Source: Ricinus communis (taxonomy: Eukaryota; Streptophyta; Magnoliopsida; Malpighiales; Euphorbiaceae). Taken from it: DNA of 64,000 bases. The notes under the pieces are model-generated. The model worked only from the letters and a program-made list of their open reading frames with translations. It did not search any database and had not been told where the DNA came from. This document shows, piece by piece, positions 1-11,682 of the stretch. Where the stretch lies: the NCBI RefSeq assembly GCF_019578655.1, contig NC_063261.1:28313126-28377125 (forward strand), in the 5' to 3' direction. Position numbers and translations under genes: made by a program. Position 1 is the first letter of the stretch. Every line of letters starts with the position of its first letter.

Positions 1-131
1 TGTTTATATATGTTTTCTTAGATTCTTGGTCCATTAAATGATTGAATTCTTGCACATATATATTTGGTGATTCTGCTTTAGGATTGGTGATTCTTCTTTA
101 GGATGTTAAAATTGAAGCATAGAAAAACAAT

Positions 132-203
132 GGGGCATTCCGAGAATTGAACTCGGGACCTCTCGCACCCTAAGCGAGAATCATACCACTAGACCAAATG
201 CCC
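132..203 (-). tRNA. tRNA-Pro (anticodon AGG)
   Basis: Read on the minus strand, the 72-nt sequence folds as a complete cloverleaf. The acceptor stem GGGCATT pairs with AATGCCC, followed by discriminator C. The A-box region reads TGGTCTAGTGG. The anticodon stem CTCGC/GCGAG encloses loop TTAGGGT, which gives anticodon AGG (proline). The T arm is CCGAG-TTCAATT-CTCGG. No intron is present and CCA is not encoded, as expected for a nuclear plant tRNA. It should be transcribed by Pol III from its internal A and B boxes. No mismatch suggests a pseudogene. Confidence 0.94.
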
Positions 204-369
204 TGGCATGTGGCTGCAGGTTGCATTAATATCATATAGCAATTCACACTTTGAAGTTACAAGCATTTTCCATTGCATTTTTTTCCTTTTTTCCTGAACT
301 CATGAAGAAAAGAACTGGAAAATATTAATCTTAAGCACACATTATAACATTACAATATCAAATACAAAT

Positions 370-1242
370 TTAGTATGTGACATAGACAGTAAACTCAAGC
401 AGAGTCTCAATGCCATCAGTCTCATGCTGATTAGTAGCAGGGAAGGTCTTAACAATGGCAAAACCTTGAGCATTAACATACTTTCCAGTTCCACCCATGA
501 TAGCAAGCTGAGACTCAGACACAGCAGTCCGATGAACCCCGAAAAAGCTAAGACTATCTTCATAATGACTACTCTGGAACATAACTGTAAATGCCATAAT
601 TTGACTTGTACCATCAACAGAACTAGCCACATAGAACCCTTGTGCCCTGCCAACAAACCCTGACCTTAAATCGTGCCCTTCTGTTAGTTCATCATCGATC
701 ACGGTCATCGTTCCGAACATGAGCTGTTGAGGGGTGGAAGGAAGTTGATCTCCACTAACAACTGGGAAGTTCATTGCATTGTTGTTGTTGCCATTGTTTT
801 GTACTACAACATTTGGCGTGGTGCCACTTAAGCCTGTGAGGAAAGGTAGGTTGTTGTTGTTAATAAGGCCATTATTGTTGTTGTTTTGGGGCACCCCATT
901 GCTTACTGGGAGGACTGCACCATTGGGTTTAGCAAAGGGGACTTGACCACTGACCGCAGGGTTGTTGACTATGCCAGTAACAGCTCTAGCCGTGGGGTTT
1001 GACCCTCCAAGAATGTCATGCATGAAGAAGGTTAAAGTATGGCCATCAGGATTGGCTGCTGTGGTGCCACTAGTGCCTGCACCCACACTAGGATTAGCTT
1101 GAGTGGCTGCTAATGGTGTAGGCAACGGTTGTGGAGGCACCACTGGGGCCTCTGGATCCTCATCGAGCATCCGAGCAGAGATAGTGGAAACAATGGTGAG
1201 GGTGAGGAACAGCAAATAAACTAGAAATTTGTGGCTTTCCAT
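370..1242 (-). CDS. Dirigent protein, extended (DIR-e type) with Asn-rich linker
   Basis: Single-exon gene of 290 aa. Residues 1-23 form a hydrophobic signal peptide ending ISA, so the protein is probably secreted to the cell wall. A Pro/Ala-rich stretch (30-60) precedes the first conserved dirigent strand, HTLTFFMHDILGGSNPTARA (68-87). Residues 118-160 are an Asn-rich, low-complexity insert. The dirigent barrel resumes at about 174 (LMFGTMTVIDDELTEG) and runs to the C-terminus, with GFVGRAQGFYVASS and MGGTGKYVNAQGFA blocks. Dirigent proteins steer coupling of phenoxy radicals in lignan and lignin formation. The long-linker DIR-e group includes ESB1/DIR10, needed for lignin deposition in the Casparian strip. 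Family membership is read from sequence; the Casparian-strip role is inferred from subgroup resemblance. Confidence 0.9.
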   Translation of the reverse strand: MESHKFLVYLLFLTLTIVSTISARMLDEDPEAPVVPPQPLPTPLAATQANPSVGAGTSGTTAANPDGHTLTFFMHDILGGSNPTARAVTGIVNNPAVSGQVPFAKPNGAVLPVSNGVPQNNNNNGLINNNNLPFLTGLSGTTPNVVVQNNGNNNNAMNFPVVSGDQLPSTPQQLMFGTMTVIDDELTEGHDLRSGFVGRAQGFYVASSVDGTSQIMAFTVMFQSSHYEDSLSFFGVHRTAVSESQLAIMGGTGKYVNAQGFAIVKTFPATNQHETDGIETLLEFTVYVTY

Positions 1243-1337
1243 TTGGAAAATTAAGGAAGGGAGAGTAAGATAAAAAGAGTAAACAAAGCTTAGATTTCTT
1301 TGCTGTTTTGATGATGCACTGAGGGTCTGCCAGTATG

Positions 1338-1348
1338 TGTATATATAG
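1338..1348 (-). promoter_or_regulatory. TATA box of the dirigent gene
   Basis: The minus strand reads CTATATATACA about 95 bases before the dirigent ATG (1242). The spacing leaves room for a short 5' leader, which is typical of a plant TATA promoter. No other core element was recognised upstream. Confidence 0.6.
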
Positions 1349-1763
1349 TTTTGAATTGAGGAAAAGGAGTTGATGAGATGGAGTTAGTACACTAATAATT
1401 CTCAGTGTTTTGGTTGGGAGTAAGAATAAATTTATACTTATAATTTCTGGTGTGTGTTTGTGTGTTCAGGTGCAAGCTAACAAAGAATTGCACATTTAGT
1501 TGACCTAAACAAATCCCAGATAACCCTTTCCACCATACCTAATACTAGAGGCATTTAGCAGAACATATGATCATTGGATGACAGTTTAACCCACGAAAAG
1601 AATTTCCCAGCCTCTGATAGAAGTTACAGATGGAATCTTTAATTTAATCAGTTTGTTAACTACTCATCGTTATCGTTGACAGCTAAATCAACACTATTCA
1701 CTCGGCCTAAGTGGCTTATACGTGCAAAAATAATTTTAAAATATAAATATTTATATTTGGAAT

Positions 1764-2237
1764 AAAGTCCAATTTGGACAGTGACTTTATTGTCGGGTTC
1801 AATTTAGTTAGCTTTTAAATTTATAAAAATTTTAGTCTAAATTTTTATATATTTAGTTTAAATTAACTATATATTTTATAAAAATAATAGAGTGGATTAC
1901 AACTCTGTATAAAGAGAGTTGATATAATAAAAAATAAAAAAGATATTAAATTAAATTATTTAAATTAAAAATATATATTTATATTTAATCAAAACATAAT
2001 AATAGTAATAACTATTTATGGTTTAATTATATTAATTGTATTAAAATTATAAAATAATTTTTAAATATTATTATAATTTTTATTTTTTATTTTTAAAAAG
2101 TGTTTATCACTTTTTATTTTTATTTTAAAATAAAATAAATTTTAATTAAATATATAAAAGTTTATACTAAAAAGTACATAAATTTGACAAAGACCAAATT
2201 AAACCTAGATGAGAGGTTCCTGGCCAAATTAAACTTT
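1764..2237. repeat. Probable MITE with imperfect terminal inverted repeats
   Basis: The left end AAAGTCCAATTTGG and the reverse complement of the right end, AAAGTTTAATTTGG, match at 12 of 14 bases. Weaker similarity continues for about 40 bases (CAG..AC..GGTT.AATTT). The interior is more than 80% A+T with no reading frame. The size (~475 bp) and lack of coding fit a non-autonomous DNA transposon between the dirigent promoter and the 3' end of the TRM gene. No clean target duplication was found. Confidence 0.4.
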
Positions 2238-2718
2238 ATCTTTTTATATTTCCATCATCCAAAATGTTTGTGGACAAAATTGAAGAAAGCAAAAGTTCTA
2301 CTAAGACATACTGATTGAACAGCAAATCCTGACAAAAGCACTTCAGGAACACTTCTGAAAAGTGCAAAAATCAACTTTTATTGCTCACCGTATAAGAAGA
2401 ATGCAACATTTTTCAAACAATACATGAATATTGTCTCAAACCTGTTTCAGGAAAAAAAAATTACATAAAATCGACTCGACAATTTCGGACCTCATCCTAT
2501 CAAAACTTTTTCTATACATACTCGTCTCTCTCTTGTGGTTCTAAAAAAAATAATGACCAAAACAGATATGACAAGATACATATACTATCCATCTTTCTAA
2601 CTATACTCTTTTCTTGTTTTCTTTTTTCCTCCAACAACAAAAGAAAAAGAAAGATTTCCCTACTTCATGTAGTTCTGACAATATACCAAAAATGACAAAA
2701 CCATCTATCAAAAACTTT

Positions 2719-5700
2719 TCATGCTAACTCTGCTACAAGCTCATCAATCAAAGAATTCTCTATTTCTCTACCAATAACCTGAATATCTTCATCCAATTCC
2801 AACCATCCATCGCCTTTCCCAAAGAACTTTTCAGATTCCTTGCTGACCTCCTTCTCCTGGTTAACCAGTAACATCCACAGTTCTTCCTCAATCATTTCGT
2901 GCCCCAGACTAAAATTAAACCTTCTTGCGACAGGTTTTGATGATGTCAGCACACCCATGGATGGCTGTAAGATATCAACCAGCCCAGAATTTATGCGATC
3001 GAATAGAAGCTTCCTTTCTGACCTCTTCCATGATATCTGCTCGCCATACTTTTTCTCCAGGGTCTCAAAAACAGAATAGCTGATTGGACATTCTTGAGAG
3101 TGCCATACATCAAAGTCGGCATGCAAGCTTGCATTATGAAAACCTGCCTCTGCCAATACATCGACCAGATAGGAAAAAGCCCTGCTCTCTTCAATTCCGA
3201 ATGATCTCATTAGGTATTCTTTTTCTTCGTAGTCGATTACAGATCCTCCCACAGTATCTTCGTCACTAGAGACCATCATGCTGGAGGCTTCCGAGTATGA
3301 TTCTAATCCCTCTGACTTTAGAAGTTCAAGTTGCATTTGTAAACCTAAAAAAGAAAAGGATTGGTAAAACAACAAAATGAAATAAAGATGAGGAAGTGAA
3401 TGTGTGTCTCACTAACCATGTAAGGAAGTATTCACACCCTCAAAACAGTTAGAGACAGGTGAAATCTCTTTCATGTATATTGGTTCCAGTACTGAATTTG
3501 GACTGGGTTGATAGGCCTCCTCTGCACTCATCAGCGATTCTGGGTCTGTGCCAGAGTATTGTGAAGAAATGGATTCTTCTTCAAACATTTCATTGAAAAT
3601 TTCCTAATATATCATGAGAGAAATAACTAAGAAAATAGAAACTTAATGATAAGGAAAGGAAAGAAAAGAGCAGATAATTGAAAAAACAAATCAGAAACAT
3701 CCAAAAAATGATAATGACATACCAAACAACAAAGAGTTCATACAGGAAACAAACAGAACCATGCTTAGTCATACATCTCTTTCTCAAATTATACTTTACA
3801 GATTCCATGATGAAAAGCAAGATAAAGAAACAGGAAAAAGCACATTGCAATCAAAACAAACTCCTCAAAAAGGAAATACTCATGAAGAAATGTCCCAACT
3901 GGCTCCATCCACACACTCCATATAGCTTAATGCAGCATTTATCTAAACTTTCAAGCCTTGTCTTAAAAACAAAGTTGTCATGGTAGATGCAATAATGTGC
4001 AGGCAAACAGTATGCTCTAAACAAAGCCCAAATGGAATTCTAAAAATAAGTTCCACCATATGAAGGTCCAATTGATTCTTTATTTTGGTCATGGGTGATG
4101 AAAAACGATGGAATTTTTTTTATACATATGTACATAACAATGAAATTATACATGTTCTAGAGAAACGGCCACTTCAAAGTTCTTATGTTATTGTATTTTG
4201 TTGTCAACAAGCACTCATGTAACTGCTAGTTTCCAGACAATATAGAGATGAAGCTACTTAAATCTAATTAAAACAAAAATCTTTTTATCAGCCGATTCAA
4301 ACAAAATACCTCAAGATTAACAATAAAGAAAATGACTAAAAACTTCATAGGTGAACAGATCCATTTAGCAATTTTATGTGTAATAACACATTCTCCACAT
4401 GCTGCCTCTCTACCAAAAAGGAAAAAGAAAAGACAATAAATTAACCATTGTTCTGCATAGAAGAACATAAAGATGAATTCCTTGAAATCTAGATTAACAT
4501 CCATAATACTCGTCTTAAGCCCTTAAATTCTTTTCTATACTAAATTCCTATTAAAGCAGTAGTAAAACACTTTAAAGTAATCATTTAGCCAATTTCGATA
4601 AAATTAATAAATTCTGCACATAATATGCACCAGACTTGCTATATAACTCATTTTCCTATGTCAGATACATCTTCATAACAAGATGATAATAGTAGATTGT
4701 GCGACATCACCAAATTTCCTCATGTATTATTCTAAAATTATAGCATGAGGTAGGTCTCTGAGGGTAGGTCTGCTCAAAAACAAAAATGGGGATAGAATTC
4801 TCTAAGATACCCCCCCCTATGATAAACTATATTGTCATTCAGCTCTGCCCTCGTATCACTAATTCAAGCCAGGAGAGCTGTAAGCCAAGCTGAACAAAAA
4901 ATGGCCACATACTAACTCATCCACCCACTACCATACACGGCTTTATGCATGTTTATAAGGTGAAAAAACATGATATCTTGAAGAGAAAATTAATTGTAGT
5001 AAGATGAGGCCCAAATTTCTCTGAATATGTGCTAACCATTAAACACTATTTCAAGGTATTATGTATATTTCATGAGCAAGAAGCAACAGACCTGTTGAAC
5101 TGGAGTATCTTGGATATAAGAAGAATGTTCCTTTTCAGCTAACAAGATTGAGTTTCTTGATTCTAACTCATGCTCCTTGCAAATAAAGGGGGATATCTTC
5201 ACTGCCTTATTCGCTGCATCAACTTCTGTACTGATAGGGAAAGAACTTCTCATTGAAGATTCAGGAACTATTGGAATCTGTTCAGGAAAATCCTCCTCCA
5301 TGAATTCATTCTTGTGGCCCTCTTGCATCATCCAAGTATCCAGCAAAGTCTGATTGTTTCGTTCAGAAGACCTGCAAACTACTGAGATTTGACGGCCTGA
5401 ATCCTTCTCCTTGAAATTGTTTTCCTGTTCATTTTGAACCACATATATATCTTCTACTGGAAAATTCTTTTCAGACTCCAAATAAGGAATAACTTGAGAA
5501 TTTCTATTGCTGAAGTCTGTCCTTCTATATTCTGCACTATCTATTTGGTTAAGTTCTTCCTCTCTTGGCTTGTTCTGTAGCAAATTAATAGACTTGAGGC
5601 CTCCCATATATCCATCATTTTCAAGAGGTTCATGACTGGTCCTGGTAATAGCGCTCCCAACTGCATTAAAGCAAGCAAGAAGGCACCTGGATCTCTGCAA

Positions 5701-6825
5701 GTCTCTGACGTCCTCATGCTTCTTACCAAACCACCTGCTTATGTCTAAATGAGTACCAAAGTTCACATCTCCAATCTCAGAAACACCTCGACAACTGGGA
5801 CTATACTTACCAGACTTGTCAGGAAGCGAAAGAATTTCACCCAGAGTTTTAGCCACATCAACTTGTTGAAACCTTTTGGTTGTCTTCCATCTTTCAGAGA
5901 TCTGCTTCTTGGCTTCCCTGGCCCCATATAATTTATCTGAACAGTAAACTTGGCTTTTCCTATCAGATAAAATAGGAGAAGAAGGTATGGTTGACCTGGG
6001 TTCTTTTACAAAAGAGTTACTAAAACTAATTTCAGAACTTGGCTCTGTAAGGGACGTGCAAGTTATACCCTGCCCTACATCTTTTATTCTTTCCCTCAAA
6101 AATCTAGATCTTCGTCTAACAGGTCGAATGTCGTTTGCAATGTTTTTTCTTTCTTTCATTTCCACGTGCATATTCCAACTGTGAGAAGTTAAATACTCAC
6201 TTTTCTTTCCATTGCCTGAATCAGATGTATCATGAGATTGAGGAGATAAAGAAAAATAGCTTTCAGGAGTATCTGCCTTTCCCCGGTTAGATTTCAGAAC
6301 AACAATGCCGGTTGTTATGCAAGATCTGCTGCTCAACTTTAAATTTGATCCGCAAAAATTATTTATATCACCAATGCTAACTTCTCTAGAAGAACATATC
6401 CCATGACCATTCTGAACATTCATTGACGAGTTAACATATCCTTGTTCACTTTTGGTCCTAAATTTCCTGGACATGCTAATGTTCCTGCAGTCAGAAGCAC
6501 ATGGTGACTTGAACACTGCAACATGCCCTGACTGCAAGCAGACGTCATTCATCTCATTGAGTTTCTTATGCCCTGAAACATGACGCTTGTTTCTCCACAA
6601 AGTTTCTAATACTTGCAAGCCATTCTTACACTCATCCTGCTCTTCAGTAGTCAATCTAAACGAATAACGTTCTGGGTATTTATCTCTGACACCAATGGAA
6701 GCAACTCTTCGTAAATAATTCTCAGAAAGCACTCTTGGTTTCTTTTGAACAGGCTGCTCGGGTGGCATCTCATCCAGACCCATTAATCTTGCTAAAACAC
6801 TTGGCACAGGCTGTTTTGTTAACAT
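2719..6825 (-). CDS. TRM-like (TON1-recruiting-motif) DUF4378 protein
   Basis: Three coding exons (6825-5092, 3603-3417, 3344-2719) join in phase to 848 aa; all junctions are GT..AG. The start is the ATG at 6825. An in-frame TGA lies upstream after splicing to the exon ending at 8158, with no ATG in between. Residues 6-18 hold the family signature VPSVLARLMGLDE. The middle (~100-640) is Ser- and charge-rich and probably disordered. Residues ~690-845 form a DUF4378 domain beginning RSFGIEESRAFSYLVDVL and ending ENSLIDELVAELA, the region of the C-terminal M2-type motif. Plant TRM proteins bind TON1 and organise cortical microtubules and the preprophase band. Family placement is firm; the member is not identified. 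Confidence 0.88.
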
Positions 6826-8270
6826 TTCTTCAGTTACTTTAAACAAATAGTCCAAAAAATGAAGACACTCCCAAGAGAACACAATGATGAACCTGCATCA
6901 AATCAAACACAATTGCTATTTCAAGAAAGAAAAAAGAATTTCTATATACAACTCTGTACTATTTTCCATTTTTCCTGTTCCTAGTTAAGCTATCTGCTAT
7001 TTATGCAAAAGTAAGCAGTAAAATGTCCACAATCAAAATGATGGTAAGCTACCTGCTCTGCTTTCATAAGTGATACTGCAATAGCAATTAACTACATTTA
7101 GGTACCGAACTTTTCAGACTATCCCACACTCCATTTTCTATGATATTCAATAAATATGTGATATTAGGAAAATAAATAGATAAAGATTTACCAGAAATTA
7201 ACAGGAGAAACAAGCACATAAGACAGAAGTCTGACTCTGAACACAATCATTGAAGGATAGTAACAAAAGTTGAATTTAATTTTCTGTGAAACCTCATACT
7301 GGGAACATCATAGCCCAAAAAGAAAAAGAAAAGCACACAAATCTGATTTTTGAGCATAAACAATAAACAACAACCCTTCCCTTTTCATTTAATTTAATGA
7401 GCCTAAACAGGACCAGAAAACACAGTTGGATTTGCTTTTGGAAAAGCTTGATACACTGGAAAACAGTAACCTGCACAATATGTAATCATCTATCCATATC
7501 GAAGTGAAAATAGAAAGGCAAAAACATGAAAAAAAAGAAAAGAAATTGCATGTGAATCTAACTGACAGACTTATGTGATCAAACCTGAAGCCATAAACAG
7601 TAAACACAATTAAATGCAAAAACAGTAAAAGTTGCAGGCATTCAAACATGCAGAAACAAAATCATTAAAGAAAGAACTTGTTTTGGTAAGCAATAATTAG
7701 AACAACATAGAAACAAGGGTAAAGTGAGTAACGTAGCTATCATCACTATTAAATAGATACTACTGAAAACAATATTCAATTTCAAATTGAACAAAGAGAA
7801 TAAAAATTCACCAACCAACTGCCATAATAGCATCACCAAAAATCAACAACACAACAAAAAAGAGAGAAAAAAAGACGCAACAATCATAATAGCAATCCAT
7901 GGCTTCATTACATAACAAAACAAAATGATTCCAATGCCACTATAACAGAACATCACTATTAAATCCCACTACAGAACAAAAAAACAATTACCCATCTTGA
8001 CAAAAGTACACGCAAAAATCAAATACCAAAAAAGTCATTCAATCAAAACCAACATAGATGGAACAAAAATAAAACGAACCCAGAAAAAACTACAAGAAAC
8101 CCAGAAATTTATCACACAAAAGAAGAGAAAAGAAAAAGAAGAAAAGAAAAAACTAACCTTTTCCAAGAAGAATCTTTATCCACTCTTCAACAAGTGAAAA
8201 CCCATTAGCAGATCCCAAGAATTGGAATCAAAATCGCTTCGTTTTCTTGTCTTTTAGTAAAGGCCTATTG
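6826..8270 (-). other. 5' UTR and first intron of the TRM-like gene
   Basis: On the minus strand a donor GGAAAAG/GTTAGT ends an upstream exon at 8158. The acceptor GATGCAG/GTTCATC opens the first coding exon at 6892, leaving 67 bases of leader before the ATG and an intron of about 1.27 kb. Small frames in the intron show no coding character. The transcription start was not located. It probably lies between about 8250 and 8650, where a CT/GA-rich stretch occurs. Confidence 0.6.
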
Positions 8271-8650
8271 ATAAGTAAAAGAAACAATCTTAAATCTTAA
8301 ATTTAACATAGTCACTCTCAAATAAATCTTGATAATAAATCAAGAAAAAGAAAGAGACGAGCCGACATTGAAAAATAAAAAATGTAATAGTCAACAGGTA
8401 ATAAATATAGCAAAGGTCAAAATCACTTCAATTTAAGCAAATCCATTACACGCAAAATAAAAAAGAAATATTATCTGTAACATAAAAACAAGATTTGGGT
8501 TTTCTTTCTGCTTTCGTTCTTGAAAATCATAATCATTAATCATAAATTCACACAGAATAATTAAAAGAAAAGAAACGGAGGCTTTAAAGAAACAAAAAGA
8601 GAAAAAGAAAAAGAAGAGAGAGAAATGATAAATGATTGATTGATTGATTA

Positions 8651-9800
8651 ATTAAATATTGCAAAGAAAGAAAGGTGGGTCCGTTTTCTTTGTCGTTTCA
8701 TTAATTTACGCGCGCAGTGTTTTTTTTCTTTTCAATGCTGTCTGTTGGCATATTTGGCGCTAAAATGATACGGTTATATTTTATTTTGTATTGTAGCAGA
8801 CAAAATTTTGCTATTTCCACTTGCTAGTTTCACTTTTAGTAGTCGGCTATTTATTTATTTATTTATTTTTGATATGCGTTAATCTATTTATTGGGACCGT
8901 TGATTTTCATCAATTAAAGGAATGTTAATTCAGTGGCACATAGATGAGTTACCGTTGTTAGAGAATTCATTAACGAGGATTTATTATCTTATTTCATTTT
9001 ATGTAATTTTTTATTATATTTTGGATCGAGCTTGTTTTATTTTTTACTTTTTTTGTGATTGTGATTTTTTTTATGAGGTTTTATTTGATTGAATTTTAAA
9101 TTCAAGAGTTTATTTTTTAAAATTAATAAAATTCTAAAAGCTGAAAATCTATTAAAATATATTTAAAATATTAAATATGATGTTAATATCATTAACTATA
9201 TTATTTATTAAATGATTATTATATTTATTTAACATATTTCAAGAGTTTACAATTGAAATAATGACAACACTTTCACTAACATATAAGTAAATGATAAGTT
9301 GGTATCAAAATCCAGTCATAATTAAATTTAAATATATCATTTTTATAATTATATATAAAAATATGATTCGTAATTAATAATGATAAACATAAATTAAATG
9401 AGCTCAAACAAACGTAAAACTTCAAAATTTTGAAAGTTGATGTAAGCGACCCGTTCAAACCACTCCAGTAAAACATTAGAATTGATGTATAAAGAAGAAG
9501 CGAGGAGTGGAGATAGTGGAAATTTTTAAAATTTTTGGAAAGAGACTTATGGTACATGATTGGTCAACGCTATAGTATGAGAAAAACACGTTCACGTGAT
9601 TTGCATGTGAATTAGGTTTTGTTATTAGGGTTTCTATGTTGGCGAGCTTTCTTCAAAGGGTTGGGTTTATTTTAGATATAGGGCTGGGTTAAAAGTCATT
9701 TTGTGGGGCATCTGATTTATAAATAAATTTGGTGTTTTTCAATTAGATTGATCATATTTAAATCACGATTATTAAATGAAATAACTAATACTAAAATATA
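8651..9800. other. AT-rich intergenic DNA, nothing recognised
   Basis: This stretch separates the TRM promoter side from the first retroelement fragment. It is AT-rich with scattered short frames (for example 9276-9557 on the minus strand) that lack family motifs. I see no RNA gene, element terminus or conserved site. Confidence 0.5.
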
Positions 9801-10213
9801 GCTGCAAATTCTAAATTCATTATTCAAACTGCTACTCTTTAACTTTTCTCATCTTATAGAAAAACCTTAGCCAATAAAATAGACAATCTTGTAGAAATAT
9901 CCCACATTCCTGAAATTATCTAAATTGATAAAACTCTTGTCCCTATAATCAACCCGTACAATATTTTCAAGAAATAAACCTTGGTGAGAAGAACCTTTAA
10001 CCAATTACTATACAAACCTCCTGTCACAGTCAAAGAATACATCCAGTCTTTTGCATTATCTCAATATTCTTTAACAGCTACTATCCAAGAACAATATGTT
10101 ACCTTAGAAATTTTTGAGTCTTTTATCCAGCAATGGAAGAGATAAGGATATACTCATCTCCACCTCGTAGCCATCAAATTGGTGTTATCCTACCATGGCA
10201 GAATAGGTTTACT
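9801..10213 (+). repeat. Left arm of the ~410-bp inverted repeat
   Basis: Aligned by hand to the reverse complement of 11168-11581. Over about 300 bases from AAATATCCCACATTCC to TACCATGG I counted roughly 22 substitutions and no large gaps. Its first codon position reads ATA where the partner arm has ATG, and the primer site of the partner is absent here. Confidence 0.85.
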
Positions 10214-11194
10214 TGTCACTGCCCGGATGTCACTCTTAGACACCAAATATTTTAGATATGAGCATGCTGTTATTGGAATAATTGTCATAACCCTCAATAC
10301 AGGAAGTGTAGTACTTACTTCTTCCCTAATTTCAATATGTCACTCAATGACCCGTATCTCTCTACGGCATTGAAAGTACAGATCCAGATCATTGGAGCTG
10401 ACCAGGTGGTTGATTCCCTTGCAGTAATACTGCATCACCAATTAGTATATCGGCTGTAGGATCATGCAATAAACCTACAACTACCAGGTCTTCGATCTTC
10501 ATCAGATGCCCTGTTCATCATGGCTGATGCAGGACAAGTTCCCACAATTGTGCAGGCACCACGACAATTGGAAAAATGAGATTTAGAGAAGCTTATCCCT
10601 CTTGAATGGGCAACAAACTATGAGAAACTTTACCAGTCTCAGGATAAGTAGATCCAAGCTACAGATCCCCTTTTTATCAAAGGAAAAGATGGCACTATAA
10701 AGACCATCTTCAGAAAAACTGAAGAATCTTCATCTTCCTCTCCGTCCATCTTTCAAGCATCAATTATACAACCAATCCCATCTCCAAAACCTGAAAAAGG
10801 CCTTCCGGTACATGTCTTTTTGCCTTCCGGACGCTATGTCTTTCCAGCCAAAATCAACGGCCACTTTATTTGGGATATAGATCCTTCAAAATGTGACCCA
10901 GGATGCAACTGTGCAGAAGAACTAGGAGAACCATGTTTCCAGAAACCTAAACCTAAAAAGCCTAAATTGGTTCCAAAAGTATTCTACATTTCTCTATGCT
11001 CACACAGGAAACTCAAACGCAATGATCAAGACCCGGATGGTGCATCAAGAATAAAGACTCCTTTACCTATCTATGAAAAGGCACTAGAAATCCTACAAAA
11101 AGAGAGACCACTCTCCAAAAAAGTCTCTCCTCCATCCTATCTTGCGAAAATACAAACTCCTGTATCCACAGGTAAACAAATTCTACCATGGTAG
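9801..11194 (+). pseudogene. Movement-protein-like retroelement protein, broken
   Basis: The frame is interrupted by stops and at least one frameshift; the longest open pieces are 10179-10373 and 10820-11194. Recognisable blocks are an aliphatic strand ending LSYHGR, then ARMSLLDTKY, then a segment ending QIIGADQVV. The pattern of G/LLD/N-G/Q-I residues parallels the 30K-type movement protein of the pararetrovirus at 15.2 kb. This makes it a distant homologue of that fold, but the assignment is tentative. The C-terminal piece (10820-11194) is Cys- and Lys-rich (FIWDIDPSKCDPGCNC). It encodes no functional product. Confidence 0.5.
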
Positions 11195-11581
11195 GATAAC
11201 ACCAATCTGATGGCTCCGAGGTGGAGATGACTATATCCTTGTCTCTTCCATTGCTGGATAAAAGACTCGGAAATTTCTAAGGTAATATATTATTCTTGGG
11301 TAGTAGCTGTTAGAAAACATTAAGATAATGCAAAAGACTGGATGTATTCCTTGACTGTAAGAGGAGGTTTGTGTAGTAATTGGTTAAAGGTTCTTCTCAC
11401 CAAGGTTTGTTTCTTGAAAATGTTGTACGGGTTGATTATAGGGACAAGAGTTTTATCAATTTGGACAGTTTCAGGAATGTGGGATATTTCTACAAGATTG
11501 TCTATTTTATTGGCTAAGGTTTTTTACAAGATGGGAAAAGTTGAAGAGTAGCAGTTTGAGTAGTGAATTCAGAACTTACAG
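11168..11581 (-). repeat. Right arm of the ~410-bp inverted repeat
   Basis: Reverse complement of the left arm. It includes an ATG followed by a short open frame before an in-frame stop. This arm continues beyond the repeat into a primer-binding site, so it preserves more of the element's 5' end than the left arm does. Confidence 0.85.
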
Positions 11582-11615
11582 CCATATTGGTTCAATTCTC
11601 TTCTCTTTCACCAAT

Positions 11616-11628
11616 GGCTCTGATACCA
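11616..11628 (-). promoter_or_regulatory. Primer-binding site for initiator tRNA-Met
   Basis: The minus strand reads TGGTATCAGAGCC, the exact complement of the plant initiator tRNA-Met 3' end used by copia elements, many gypsy elements and all plant pararetroviruses. An ATG opening the right-arm frame follows about 50 bases downstream. Confidence 0.8.
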
Positions 11629-11682
11629 AAAGGGAGCCGAGAGCTGTTTATTCTAATAATTCTCATACTGTAAGCTCAAGGC

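Larger units (their letters stand above)
9801..11640. mobile_element. Retroid-element fragment folded as an inverted repeat
   Basis: A plus-strand gag/movement-protein-like region begins at 9801 and runs to 11194. From 11168 the sequence turns back on itself. Bases 11168-11581 are the reverse complement of 9801-10213 and continue on the minus strand through the ATG region to a tRNA-Met primer site at 11628-11616. Only the 5' part of the element is present twice; the central ~950 bases are single copy. No reverse transcriptase or intact LTR is attached. It could derive from a pararetrovirus or an LTR retroelement with a movement-protein-like gene. Confidence 0.65.

Noticed and set aside
424..663. 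Plus-strand open frame opposite the dirigent gene
   Set aside because: Antisense shadow of the conserved dirigent coding sequence.
3590..4504. Open frames in the TRM-like gene's second intron
   Set aside because: Phe/Leu-rich translations of AT-rich intron DNA; the flanking exons join in phase without them.
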